A stretch of DNA of 64,000 bases from Macrocybe gigantea (Eukaryota > Basidiomycota > Agaricomycetes > Agaricales > Callistosporiaceae): NCBI GenBank assembly GCA_011319805.1, contig SJRY01000228.1:558001-622000 (forward strand), given 5' to 3'. Both the position numbers and the translations under genes were made by a program. Shown here one piece after another: positions 10,498 through 22,179 of the stretch. Position 1 is the stretch's first letter; each line of letters opens with the position of its first letter. The notes under the pieces are model-generated. The model searched no databases. It was not told where the DNA came from and saw only the letters and a list, made by a program, of their open reading frames with translations.

Positions 10498-13400
10498 ATG
10501 TCTGAGCTCCCCGTCCGACAACGGTCCTCGATAAAGGGCAAGGAACGAGAGCTCACCGCTTCCCCTCAGCCCACCGATCTTGACGAGAAACTAACTGCAC
10601 TCCGTCGCAGGAATGCCGGGTATGCGACCTCCCTTATCGTACTTCAACCGTTCTTCGTATTCACCCGCCCAATTCATAATTCCAGTCCTATCCGTGCAAA
10701 GGAGCGTGTTCCGTTCTCTCAGACTCACGCCACCCAGTCTGTGACCCCGCAGCCCCAGTCTCGCTCCCCACGTCAACCCGTGCAGCTCCCTGCAAGCACC
10801 TCCAGCAGACAGCCGCCCAGTTCGCCCCGCAGAACTGCCTTTGACGCGGATCACGATGATTTCTCTCGTCGACTCAAGATTTCCTCGCCTCCTGCTCCCC
10901 CATCTCGATCAGTTAAGCTCTTCAACCCAGACTCGGATCCGGTGCACCCTCGCCGAACTGCAGAGCCGGAGGCCATGTCAGAGGCAACGAGCAGCTCTTA
11001 TCCCTCGCGGCTAGCCGGCCCATCCGCTTCGCATTCTCATCGAGACGCACCTTCTCGCCAGCTATTTGATCACCGCAAAGATGACCCCGTCCGTTTCTCC
11101 GTGCTCGTGCGTCCGCAGCGCGATCGTCCTGTTCCTACCCCCAAAAGCTCCGGAGACTATATCTCTGCATCTTCGACGTCCTCCTATGCAAATTCGGTCT
11201 CCTCCGCCTTCACTCTTTCATCCACCACCGACGGCTCGTCAGCTTCGTCAGCCTTGTTTGATAGGAATGGCTCCAATCAAAATAAAACAGAGGACAGTGG
11301 CAGCGGAAATGCCTTCTCCCTCCAGCTCAAGAAGCTTTATCGCACAATCACCAACCTGGAGACGAAGGTGAAAATGGAGGATGCTGAAGACCGGGATCCC
11401 GAAGATTCCCAGCAATCTGCGACCACGCCCATCACCAGGGTAACACTCAAAGGGAAGGAGCCGCCAGAACCGGTCAAGATATCTGAGGAAGATCTGGAGC
11501 GAGAAAAATGGAGAAATCAAATCGCCGATCACAAACAGTGAGTCTCCTCCGAAACCTTTCGTTCTTATTGACTAACGTTCCTCTTCAGGTTAGCGGAAAC
11601 GATGCGCAATCTATTGGAAATTTCATCGGCGCCATCTGTGCCCGCCTCTTTGAGAACTATTCCTAAAAAATACAATATTATCGTTCGGCTTTGGACCTTT
11701 GGTTTCCACCGCCTCCTCGAGTCGCTTCGCCGGGCCTCCTTTACATCACCGCTTGCGCTGGAACATCTGCAAGAATTCATCTACTACGCATACACATTCT
11801 ACACCGGTCTATTGGAAGAGCCCACCCTGGAGGAGTACAAGAACGGCTGGTTGGAGGCGTTGGGCGATCTTGCTCGCTACAGGATGGCAGTTGCTGCGAT
11901 GGTCGATGGCAGCATGGTCGGAGGTGCAGCCGCTTCGAAATTGGGCCGGAAGCCACTCACCACTGAAGCTGTGACCGAAGGCATCGCGAGCTCCGGCAAC
12001 CTTAGCAGCAATGACAACAGCAATCAAGCACAACCAACTTCTCTCAGTGACAAGCCTGCTGCAAGGGTAGACGACAGCCCTTCTCCGAGCGTCGGCATAG
12101 CGGCTGCGAGACTTTTGGAAGTCGTGCCAGAAACCGAACGATGGCGCAACATCGCGAGAGAGTGGTACGGTGCTGGGCTTGCTGGGCAGCCTGGCACTGG
12201 AAAGCTTCATCACCACCTCGGCCTGCTTTGCAGAGAAGTCGACGGTGATGAGTTGAGAGGGATCTATCACTTCGTGAAGAGGTATGTCCCACTTCTATGC
12301 CACTTTCGAATCCTGATCCATCTCTACCTAGCATGACAACTCTCCATCCGTTCCCCACATCGCGAGAGTCGGTGTTACCTATCTGGTCCCCGACTGCACA
12401 AACTCAACGTTCGCGGCCAGACGTTGTTCGCGTAACTGATCTCTTTGTCCTGCTTCAAGGGATGATTTTTACACATGTACAACTGGACGACTTTCAACCC
12501 ACCCTCGCTCGCTTCATCGAAAGACTAGATTTGGAAGGTGCTGAAGAGCGAGAATGGATTATGATGGCGATCATCAACATCGGGGCATTGTTCGAGTATG
12601 GTAGACCGAGCAGTCTGCTTCGCAAAGTCTCCAACAACCAAACCACGACTGGCTCTGGTGTGGAGACTGCCCTGAAGGTTATGGTCAGAAAGTCCCACGG
12701 GTCACACGAAGATGAAAAAATGGATATCGATGAGCCAAAGCAAAGAGACCACGCCACGAAGACGTCGCCCATTATCCATCATTCTATGACACACCCAATG
12801 TCTCCCGCGCCTTCCGAAGCAGGCACCGATGAATTGCATCGAGACGAGGAAGACCTCTCGCCATCCTTGAAGTATGCGCTACAACTCACCTTTTCAATGC
12901 TTTCATTTGTCTTGAAGCATCCCACCCGAAAGTCATCGCCATTCGCAAGATCGATGCTCAACCCATATCTCACGATCTTGCTCACATTCCTTGCTACGAT
13001 TTGAAGAACCCTCGCGCCCTCGCAATATTGGAACGAAATATCCCCTGGCAAGAGCTTGCACTGTTCTTTGCAACAGTGCCAAGGAAAGTCATGAGCGTGC
13101 AAGGACTGCTTGGCAGTAACATCAAGAAGGATGGTGAGCATTGGGCCATGCTTGCGAGTGGGTGCACGCCTTTACCCGAAGACTGGTGCATGCGGGGAAT
13201 GGAGTGGGTGGGAAGAAGAGTCTTTCCGAGCGGATATTGGAAAACCGCCGAAGACAAGAAGGAGATGGAAGTCCTGGATACCAGTGAGGGCGGCGACTTA
13301 TTTGACGGTCACATCGAAGACGACGCGGACGATGATATGACGGATGCCAACGAAGCTCTTTATGGTCGTGGCCATGAAAGCAGCATTGGGAAACATTGGG

Positions 13401-14443
13401 TGAGGATTATGCGCTCAGCAGTTGGCATCGCCACTGTTGTTGATGGGTTCCATTGGACTGAGGGTACCAGAGAGTGGTGCATACGGGGCAAGCTTGCCCA
13501 CAAGGTACAAATGTGGGCTGATCTTGACCGTATCGAGAAGGAAGCCGAGGAACGGAGGCGAATGGGGACGCGTTGGACAGATGACTCTATGGACATTGAT
13601 GGGGAGAGTGATGCCATCTCAGAGGAGGGGGAAGACGAGGATGACACAGATGAAGTCAGAGCACTCAAGGTATGCACGATCATGCTTCTCGATAGAGTGC
13701 GACTGAGTCTCTGCTACCCAGGCTCGTCGGAGATATCTGCAGGATCTCCTCAAAATTTCTGAACACTCCGCGACTATGTCACCGCCTCGGCCCTCAATGC
13801 AGCTCAAGTTCAAGAAGCCTACGAGCAGCCGCTCACCTGCGGCGGTTGTTCCCGGGTATACAATACTCGTTGTCGACACCAACGTCCTCCTTTCATCACT
13901 ATCCCTGTTCACTTCTCTCATTGAAAGCCTTCGCTGGACCATCGTTATTCCTCTACCGGTCATCATGGAGCTAGACGGCCTCTCAAACAGCTCATCGGCT
14001 CAACTGAGTGAAACGGCTCAGGAAGCCGTGTCATATATATCATCCCATCTCCGCTCCCACTCAACATCTCTGAAAGTGCAAACATCGAAAGGAAATTACT
14101 TGACAACACTTACGGTCCGTACCGAACAAGTCGACTTTGACAGAGACGGCAACTGGGAGCGAAATATGGACGATTTGATTTTGAAGGCTGCTATCTGGCA
14201 AGAGGACCATTGGGTAGACCGATCGGCCCTGCTCAAATCTACATCAAAATCCACGACGCAGGCAATCTCTGCAATTAAAGTCGTCTTATTAAGTCTTGAC
14301 CGTAATCGTCTGTATCTTCCCTCCGTTTTGTTCGTCACTTTTTGGCCTGATGCAATTCCATAGTTCGTCTCAAAGCTCGGTCGAAACACCTTCCAGCTGC
14401 AAGCGAAAAGGAGCTCGCGACAATACTCGCAAACGCTACATAG
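10498..14443 (+). CDS. SMG6/EST1-like protein with C-terminal PIN endonuclease
   Basis: Probable nonsense-mediated decay endonuclease of the EST1/SMG6 family. A low-complexity Ser/Pro-rich N-terminus (about 350 residues) precedes the EST1 domain (LWTFGFHRLLESLRRAS, then WYGAGLAGQPGTGKLHHHL and IYHFVKSMTTLHPFPTSRES in pieces). The C-terminal PIN domain has its acidic set: ILVVDTNVLL, VIMELDGL, NMDDLILKAA and LSLDRNLRLKAR. Exons: 10498-10619, 10686-11537, 11590-12281, 12332-13669, 13722-14307, 14364-14443; introns 50-66 nt. At 13000-13002 (T3) the frame stops, yet the family sequence LTFLATI-LKNPRALAILE continues one frame over, so one T is probably missing. All PIN acids are present, so nuclease activity is likely. 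Confidence 0.88.
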
Positions 14444-15035
14444 GTCGGCTCAGCAAGAAGACTGCAGTCTGTTTCATGGTATGCTTCAGTCTTCTTAAGC
14501 CCACCTAGCATGTGAGCTGGCTGGCTGCGCATCCGCTAGAAAGTATCTGCGGCTACTTGGCAGTTTGCTTGGGCGTTTTATATGTTCAGTACTGTTTCCC
14601 CACCTTGACGGTAGAATGCCCAAGCAAGATGTCAGGTACAAGGTGCAGGTACTTGCTAGGTGTCTGCGTTCCATCCTTACGATGGCTTTGAGTAGTGCCT
14701 GACAAATCGGTCGTGGCGTCTTCAACTTCATCTCAAGGCGATCATGCTTGTGTTGGAAATGCTCGTATGGCTATGTGGCAAACCTCGTGGAGGTCTTATA
14801 ATGATTGCCACTACATATGGTGCCGAGTACGTCAGTTAGCGATAACATTAGGACAATCATACCTCTCCACCTCCACACCTTATGTTTGCGCACTTCTACA
14901 AGCCTTTTATACCCCACATGTCCTTACACCCCGATACCTTCCTTTTAACCATCATATACATTGGATCATGTACTTTACACAAATCACGTCGAATCTAAGT
15001 CTGAATGAGATTTACACCTTTGGCGCTCTCAAAAT
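14444..15035. other. Convergent intergenic region
   Basis: About 590 bp between the 3' ends of the SMG6-like gene and the DOMON/b561 gene. I see no open frame with a recognisable domain, no RNA gene and no repeat. Confidence 0.5.
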
Positions 15036-16766
15036 TCACGTCCGCTTCTGTGAGGTCAGCAGTGGCACACTGCTTTCGACCAGGCCAACTTCTCCTCTGG
15101 ATCCCAGCACGGCCGTTCCATGCGCGACATGCGCCTCGACCTTTCCATAGCCGTCATCTGGAGCCTCAAATACGAGGTGGGACGTAGATGGACTGTTTGA
15201 CAGACTGATGTAATTTATCGGGCCCGGATTTGAGCCGGTACGTTCTTGGTGGAATTGTCGTGGAAGCAGGACGGTGCCCGCCAGGTAGAACAGAGGAATA
15301 ATCTGGGGAACGATGGGCGTCAGCGTCGCTCATGAGCATCGTCTGCCGAAGACGTACAACTACCCAGATATTCCAGAGATCATGGCACCAATGCGAAATA
15401 TAGGCACGTCCTGTCGCGCGTTTCCATTCCTCCATGCCACTCCGCGTCTGCAATCAAAGGATTGACAAGCGTATACATCACAAATCGTGGGAGGACCCAC
15501 CTGCAAAAATGCAAAGGTTATAATCAACAAGCCCAAGGTCACATGCAATACGTTGGAGGGCGGATGGGGTTGCGCTGCCTGGTTCCGTCGTTTATGGATG
15601 TACCGGCCCAACGAAACCTGAAGGTAATACAAGAGCAGCAGGAATACTCCGAAGACCTGGAATAGATGGTCAACACGCAAGCAACGAGAAATGATGTGAT
15701 ATGAAATCACTTGATGAGCATCGAACAAGTGGGCCGCTTGGTGCTCCAAGACGGCAATCGGCCCCAATAGCCATCCGATTGTGATGATAGGCAGCGCAAC
15801 AAGCATATTCAGAGTCTGGTGGGCTCTGAACCATCTTGGCGTCAGCGTCCGTGTCCATCTTGCGATTAACGACCCAGCTGGGAGAAGGACGAGGAAACCG
15901 AAAGAGACCAAAACGCCGTGAGCAACTATGATCGTCTCGTGTTTCCTTAAGGAGCCGCCGGTCTCCGAAGTCGTAACAATATTTCCATGTTCCTGCTCAA
16001 CTGTCGGGCGCGATGGGACTGAGGGTTCATAGTTGTGGGAATGTCCCGAACTTTCACCCGCGTCACCCGGAAAACCTCCATTCTTGCTGTAGTCGAGGGT
16101 GAAAAATCCAGCGCTGTAATGCTGGGTGAGAAGCGAAGAATGGTGCCGGCCGGGTCGAACCATAGAATACGCCCAGATCAAATGCTCTGTTGGCCTGGGA
16201 CTCTCCATGATCGTCTTGTTTGCTGGAAGGTCAAAAGCGAATCGCGTCGAGTTGACTGGATGCCACTGAGAGTGAGAAAAAAGTAAAGTGAGCTCACGCA
16301 TCCACGAGTTCGAAGTAGTTGACATACCAAAGTGACTCTCGGAGCGATCAACGTGGCACGACGCTTAGGATATTCGACGGGGAGTGGTTCCTGGTGGCCT
16401 CTGCCCACCCTCTGCGACAAGGTCGTGGATCCATCTTCATTCTGCCACACAATCACCATGGAGGTACCGTCCATCCTTCGCCCAAAGCCGCTTCAGAAGA
16501 CGGAGGTGAACAAAGATATGTGAGGTGAGGCAAAGGAGCGTACATGGCTACCCAACCCAAAGGCTTCTTGAGGGATGTCAATTCATCTGCAGATGTCATC
16601 AGAACGCACACACGATACTTATGACTTACAGCCTACAAGTGACTGTGTCCTCATGGACAGTAGCGTTAACGCAGAGGTACAGGCCACACCCAGAGTCGCC
16701 CTTCAGTCCATGGACAAGAAGCGCAAGGTTCAGCCAAGTCGCCAGAATCAAAAGAGAAAGTATCAT
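15036..16766 (-). CDS. Secreted/membrane DOMON plus cytochrome b561 protein
   Basis: Predicted trans-membrane ferric reductase-type or cellobiose-dehydrogenase-like redox protein. A signal peptide (MILSLLILATWLNLALLVHG) leads to a DOMON haem-binding domain (YELTSLKKPLGWVAI, GFGRRMDGTSMVIVWQNEDG in pieces), a Ser/His linker, then b561 helices: HETIIVAHGVLVSFGFLVLLP, WFRAHQTLNML, LFDAHQVFGVFLLLLYYLQ, NVLHVTLGLLIITFAF and IPLFYLAGTVLLPRQ. The conserved His residues for two haems are present. Exons (minus): 16766-16637, 16586-16544, 16490-16328, 16265-15711, 15656-15501, 15447-15364, 15302-15036; all introns GT-AG, 50-62 nt. The reading is intact. Electron donor and acceptor are not known. Confidence 0.88.
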
Positions 16767-17076
16767 TGTTGCAAGTGAACGTGAAGGATTGGCAGGGAAA
16801 GAACGAGCGCATAGGCTGGAACTCTGTGCGCCATATTCATAGTTTGGTGCATGGGTAAAATTGACGACCACGACGGTAATGAGGGCAGAATTCCCATGAT
16901 GGTGTCGGACTCGTGCGAAAACGGGTCGCGACGGCCAACGAGGGCCAAGATAACACCAACTCTACAGGGTCGGCGCGAAAACTCAGTGGGAGCAGAACGG
17001 TGCGTTTGACCTTGAAGCCATTCGTCGCGTTGATTCTACCCTACACATGTGACTCCCGTCAATCTACATCTTTTTT

Positions 17077-17751
17077 CTACTCAAAGATCCACGATTCCAG
17101 CGCGCTTGCATACTGGACAACACCCTCGGGGAACCAGCTGTGAAAGAGGTGAATATGCGACGACGCGAGCAAGAATGTTCAGGCCTTACAGCTTGATTTC
17201 TTTCTCTGCGTTCTCGACAGAATCAGATCCATGGCAAATGTTGCGGCCGACAGCGAGCGCGAAGTCACCACGGATGGATCCTAATGAAACGTTGAGATTC
17301 GACATTGCGATCTGATGTCATGAGAGCGCGCACCGGGCGGAGACTGAAGAGGGTTAGTTGCGCCGAGCATGGCACGGCCGGTCTTGACGGCATCAAGGCC
17401 TTGCCAGACCATGGCGACAACAGGGCCGGAAGCCATGTACTTGATCAGACCTGGGAAGAAGGGCTTGCCTTTAAGGTCGGCATAGTCTAAGGTGCGGAAG
17501 TGCTAATGAGATTGTGAAATCAACACAGCGCTGATCGTCGCGTACGTTTCTCTAGATGTTCTTCCGTTGCCTGTACGAGCTTGAGGGCGATCAGCTTAAA
17601 ACCTCGCTCCTCGAAACGGGCGATGATCTTTCCAACGAGACCTCGCTGGACGCCATCAGGCTGAAGGCACGTTGATCAATCACGCGAAATGCTCGGAAAG
17701 TGAATACAAAACGACCTTGACCATGATGTATGTGCGCTCGGTGACAGACAT
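17077..17751 (-). CDS. Nucleoside diphosphate kinase
   Basis: Transfers phosphate from ATP to NDPs through a phospho-histidine; small hexameric enzyme of about 151 residues. Spliced sequence starts [22 protein letters not shown] and contains [26 protein letters not shown], the active-site NICHGSDS and a C-terminus ESWIFE. Exons (minus): 17751-17716, 17660-17546, 17486-17334, 17280-17190, 17137-17077. Introns are 51-59 nt and GT-AG. The gene is divergent from QCR7 with 193 bp between start codons. Confidence 0.96.
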
Positions 17752-17944
17752 GGTGGTAACAGCAAAGAGAGATGTTGGCGATAATGAGGAATCTGCTCTG
17801 ATTTTATAGTCCTTTAAATTTGCACCGATTATCAGAAAAAGTAGGTACATCCCAAATCGGGAATGTATATAAATATAGACAAACAACGTCCGGAAACCTC
17901 CGTTCTGTAGACTAACACCAAACTCTTCTCGTTACAGTTCGAAC
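17752..17944. promoter_or_regulatory. Shared divergent promoter, NDK / QCR7
   Basis: The 193-bp gap holds two oppositely placed TATA-like boxes: tatataaata at 17866-17875 about 70 nt before the QCR7 start, and actataaaat (minus strand, about 17801-17810) about 50 nt before the NDK start. This suits a compact bidirectional promoter. Confidence 0.5.
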
Positions 17945-18495
17945 ATGTTCGGTGGTCCTCTCAGTGTCTCCCTAGCATCCTACGTCAAGTCCTCACGCAG
18001 CCTCATGGCGTGGGTTAAGCCCATCGCTAACTGGTATGCCGACGCTGCCGGCTACAGAAAATACGGCTTCAAATACGACGACTTGTGTTCGTGAACAGCG
18101 CGCCATCTCTTTCTTCATCGTCGGTAACTAACACAATTTCAGTGGTCGAGGAACGACCGGACGTGCAGAGGGTGTGTTCAGAGCCTGCAGAATGTTTGCG
18201 TGCATAGACTAAACCAAGGTTCCCTAGGCTCTCGGTCGCCTGACTGCCAGAGAAAAATATGACCGCGCCTTCCGCCTCAAACGCGCATCTCAAGCTAGCG
18301 TGTTGCATCAGCCCCTGTCCAAAGAGCAATGGACGAAGCCGGAGGAGGTGAGGAACTCCGCCTTGATGACTTGGCGTCGCGACATTCATTTGCATCTTGC
18401 AGGACATTCGGTATCTCAAACCGCATGTACTCGATGTCATGAAGGAGGACCAAGAGAGGAAAGCGTGGGACACTATCAGTGTTCAGAGCAAGTAG
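17945..18495 (+). CDS. QCR7: Cytochrome bc1 complex 14-kDa subunit QCR7
   Basis: Subunit of ubiquinol-cytochrome c reductase on the matrix side of complex III. Spliced protein of about 125 residues begins MFGGPLSVSLASYVKSSRSL and contains YGFKYDDL, VEERPDVQRALGRL, REKYDRAFRLKRASQ, LSKEQWTKPEED and YLKPHV. Exons: 17945-18086, 18143-18171, 18228-18347, 18403-18495. The second exon is only 29 nt. Reading frame intact. Confidence 0.94.
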
Positions 18496-18638
18496 ATTAC
18501 CGTCTAGATTTTTGGTATTTCAATTCCAATTCTCTGCATCAAGTTGCGCACACTATTTTTGAGTTCTTCCTATATTGAATCCTCATCTCTCTCCAACTCA
18601 AAAGTATTGGTTCCAAGCCATTCCAACACGATAACATC

Positions 18639-21523
18639 TATAGAGCCTTGACGAGTGGTGAGACGATCTCCCCTCCTTTCTTTTTATAGAACTCGACGAC
18701 CTTCTTTCCCACTGCGGCGATGTCTGAATGATATAGCATTAATTTCGATAAGCACAAACCGTCATGGAGATGCTCACTTTGTCCGGTGATGCCGAATTTC
18801 TCATACACCTTTTGATATGGCCCAGATGCACCCCAGCCGGACAGGCCAAATTGCTAGTAGACATCGTGATCTTTCGGGCCTCGTAGGGTTGAATATAATC
18901 ATACCTCATGGCTGTATTTCTGCCAACCAGTGGTCTACGGATTTGATGTCAGTCAGCCTTGTCCTAGTTGCAGCAATCTCTTCCATACCGAAAGGGCTTC
19001 TAAAGATAGGATCGGTGCTCCGCTTCTGAGCACGCTCAGACGATATTGCTGATCTTGCTGGTCGAAGACAAGCCAACAAGGCAAGCTGACCACACGAGCA
19101 CGGATACCTTCCGACTTGAGTCTCGTCGCAGCATCCAAAGCGATGCTGACTTCACTTCCAGAGCTGACGATCGTCAAATCCTCGTTAGGCTCTTCACGCA
19201 GGACATAGCCCCCACGAACCGCCTTCTCAATTGATGAGCCCTCCAAGTTGGGAAGGTTTTGGCGTGAAAGAGATAAGACAGAAGGCGTAGATTTGGATTG
19301 GAGAGCGATGTAGTACGCCGCAGACGTTTCATTCCCATCGGCAGGGCGCCAGAAAGCGAGGTTCGGGGTTGCGCGAAGTCCGATTGCAGTTTCGATCGGT
19401 TGATGCGTTGGTCCATCTTCTCCCAGTCCAATGGAATCATGTGTAGCTAAAGACAAATTTTGGTTTGTTGCGTGGATTCAGCGATTCACCAACCAGGGAA
19501 TAGAACCAACATACCAACCCAAATTACTTGATGGCCACTCAGAGCGGACAACCGCACGGCACCAGACGCATAGGATACGAAATTCTGTCAAGGGATTAAT
19601 AGAGCTTGGCTGCGAGATGGTCAAGACTTGGTTTACCAAGAAAGTGGCGACGAAAGGTATGATGGCGCCGTATGCGGCCAAGCCATTTGCAATGGCCCCC
19701 ATTCCGTGTTCACGGACACCATAGCGAATGTACGTACCAGCATATGTACCCAATCCAGTGCTAGGAGGCTGGAAATCGACGGTACCCTTAACTTTGGTCA
19801 GGTTGCTCCCAGTCAGGTCGGCCGAACCGCCAAGCAGTTCTGGGAGACTGGGTGTGATAGCAGTCAAGACGATTTCTGACAACTTCCGTGATGCTTGGGC
19901 TGGGTCTGTGGGCTTGTACACTGGCAGTGTTTTCTCCCACCCCTCAGGCAGCCTTCCTGCAATGCGACGCGACAGCTCTGCATGTTCTTCAGGATAGTTC
20001 TGACCGTAAGCAGCAAACAGAGTGTTCCATTCCGCTTCAAGCGCAGCACCCTTCTTGCTGACCTCCGCATACAGGCCATATGTCTCCTGAGGTATATAAA
20101 ATTTCTGATCAGTCGGGAAGCCGACCTTGGATTTAAGGTTTTCAATGTCGTCTGCCTTCAAAGCTGGGCACTACCCATGAGTATAGATGCGGATAAGAGA
20201 ACGAAACTACGCACGAGCTCCATGGACACCATGTGTCCCCTGTTGCTTGGAGCCGTAGCCGATGGTTGTCCTCAGACGAATGATCGTTGGCTTGGTGGCC
20301 TCCTTTTTAGCTTCAACGATAGCTGCATAGATTCCGGCCAAGTCTCTGTCAACCTAGGTCAGCGCCCAAAAACGTGCCGCTGTTCCACGTAAGACTGACG
20401 AGTCGCCGTCGTCAACATGAAGGACCTGCCAACCATACGCCAAGAAGCGTTGTTCGACATTCTCCGTAAAAGCGACGTTGGTATCTCCATCGATGGAAAT
20501 ATCTATGGCACAAGTCAGCGAATCATGATTACTGAGATCTAGATACATACGATTATCATCGTAGATCTGTGGAAAAAAGCTTTGTTGGACGATATAAGGC
20601 CATCAGAGCGTATGATACGTACAACAACCAGGTTTCCAAGCTGCAGATGACCGGCAAGGCTCGCAGCCTCGCTGGAAACGCCCTCCATGAGACACCCATC
20701 ACCACAGAACACTGAATACCCTGACTTAGCGTTGGACAAAGAAGGCTATCTCATGCTACATACCGTATGTGTAGTTGTTAATGATGTTGAAATTCTCCTT
20801 GTTATAAACTGCTGCGAGATGCGCCTGAGCGATAGCTAAACCGACGCCGTTTCCAAAACCTTGACCAAGAGGTCCTGTGGTGACTTCCACGCCTAAAATT
20901 TTGTCATAAACGCTGGTCATGGGGTTCATTCTATGGGACGATGTTCACCGTCGGTATGGCCGGCTTCAGGGTGTCCTGGGGTCTTGGAATCTAATTGCCT
21001 GAATGATTGAAGATCTTCGAGGCTGAGCTTGTAGCCTAGAAGATGTAGCATGATGTATTGCAGTGCGCATCTACAGCTGCGAATCAGGGACCTATAAAAT
21101 GAACGATGTTCATAGCGGCACCTACGCGTGACTAGGGAAATTGATAGCTCGAACATGAGCGTATTCTTTGGATATGGCAGGATCGCGCAAACCAACCCGT
21201 TGGAGAGTACAAATCGATCGCGATTGAACCACTTGGAATTCTTGGGGTTGGCATTCAATATCCTGAAGGTGAGAGCCGCTGAACATTGATCGGCGGGGGA
21301 TCGGACAATGCGAGAGTGTACCTGGAGAACAACACGTGTGCGACGGGGGCCATTCCCATAGGAGCGCCTAAGGATGGAGGAGTGGAAGAAATTGTGGCGG
21401 TTGCGGTGAGGACAGAGGCTTACCAGGATGACCAGAGTTGGCTTTTCCGACGACATCAGCGGCGAGAGTGCGTATGGTCGCAATGGCGATACTGTCAGAG
21501 CTGTTGGGAACAAAGGGAGACAT
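18639..21523 (-). CDS. Transketolase
   Basis: Thiamine-diphosphate enzyme of the non-oxidative pentose phosphate pathway, cytosolic. Start [20 protein letters not shown]; then [40 protein letters not shown], the ThDP motif [69 protein letters not shown] and [12 protein letters not shown]. At least ten short GT-AG introns. The C-terminus is IVSPLVKAL. No frame break seen. It is convergent with QCR7 and divergent from CMC2 (145 bp between starts). Confidence 0.96.
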
Positions 21524-21668
21524 GATAGAGACGGAGGATGGAAGACGCGCGCAGTGGTTAAATACGAATCTTATCGGCACCCTTGTCCGCATCGGCCGGA
21601 TGTCCGCGCCGGTCCGCCGTCAGTTTCCCCGAAGTCCGAGTCTTTGAACGCGGCGCCCATTCGCTTCT

Positions 21669-22008
21669 ATGCATCCCCAGCTCTCCGATAAAAAATTAGG
21701 TATGTTGTTTATTCTTCCGCAACACCTTCCGCCTACCTCGAAAAGTATGCAAGGAATTCATGAAGGCCCTTGAAGATTGCCATGCGAGTGGCTGGCGCAG
21801 ATTCACAGGTGCTTGCAATACGCAAAAGGATGAACTCAACCAATGTCTGCGGACCGAGGTACTTACTACTGCCCTCGTGAAGTTCGTGGCGATGCCCATT
21901 TTGGTTCTTACCTAGCGCATAGCTCGTACAGCAAGAAACAGGGAAATGGCCAAGGAACGCAGACTGAAGACGGAGAAGGCGTGGAAAGAGTTCAACTCCA
22001 CTGATTGA
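21669..22008 (+). CDS. CMC2: CMC2-like twin CX9C protein of the mitochondrial intermembrane space
   Basis: Cytochrome c oxidase assembly factor imported by the Mia40 disulfide relay. The spliced 76-or-so-residue protein starts MHPQLSDKKLV and has an exact twin CX9C pair, CKEFMKALEDC and CNTQKDELNQC, followed by a basic helix (RREMAKERRLKTEKAW-like). Exons: 21669-21699, 21746-21858, 21916-22008; first intron 46 nt. The MHP..S start and CX9C spacing fit CMC2 rather than CMC1. It is missing from a simple longest-open-frame view because exon 1 is 31 nt. Confidence 0.85.
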
Positions 22009-22179
22009 GTCAATTCCGAGACAACCCACCATGTCATCGGAAGCTCTTCATATTCATACCATCGAATACTTATCTTCGCTTTTCCTTGTCACTCGCTCTG
22101 CTGCTGCTATGTTCGCTGTCGTTCTAGGCACTTCTTCATTCCAATGTTCTTGTGTTGCCACTTCCTTAGTGCGCTGCTT

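Noticed and set aside
10387..11541. One continuous 384-residue frame as the N-terminus of the SMG6-like protein
   Set aside because: The true start is the ATG at 10498, and 10620-10685 is an in-frame 66-nt intron.
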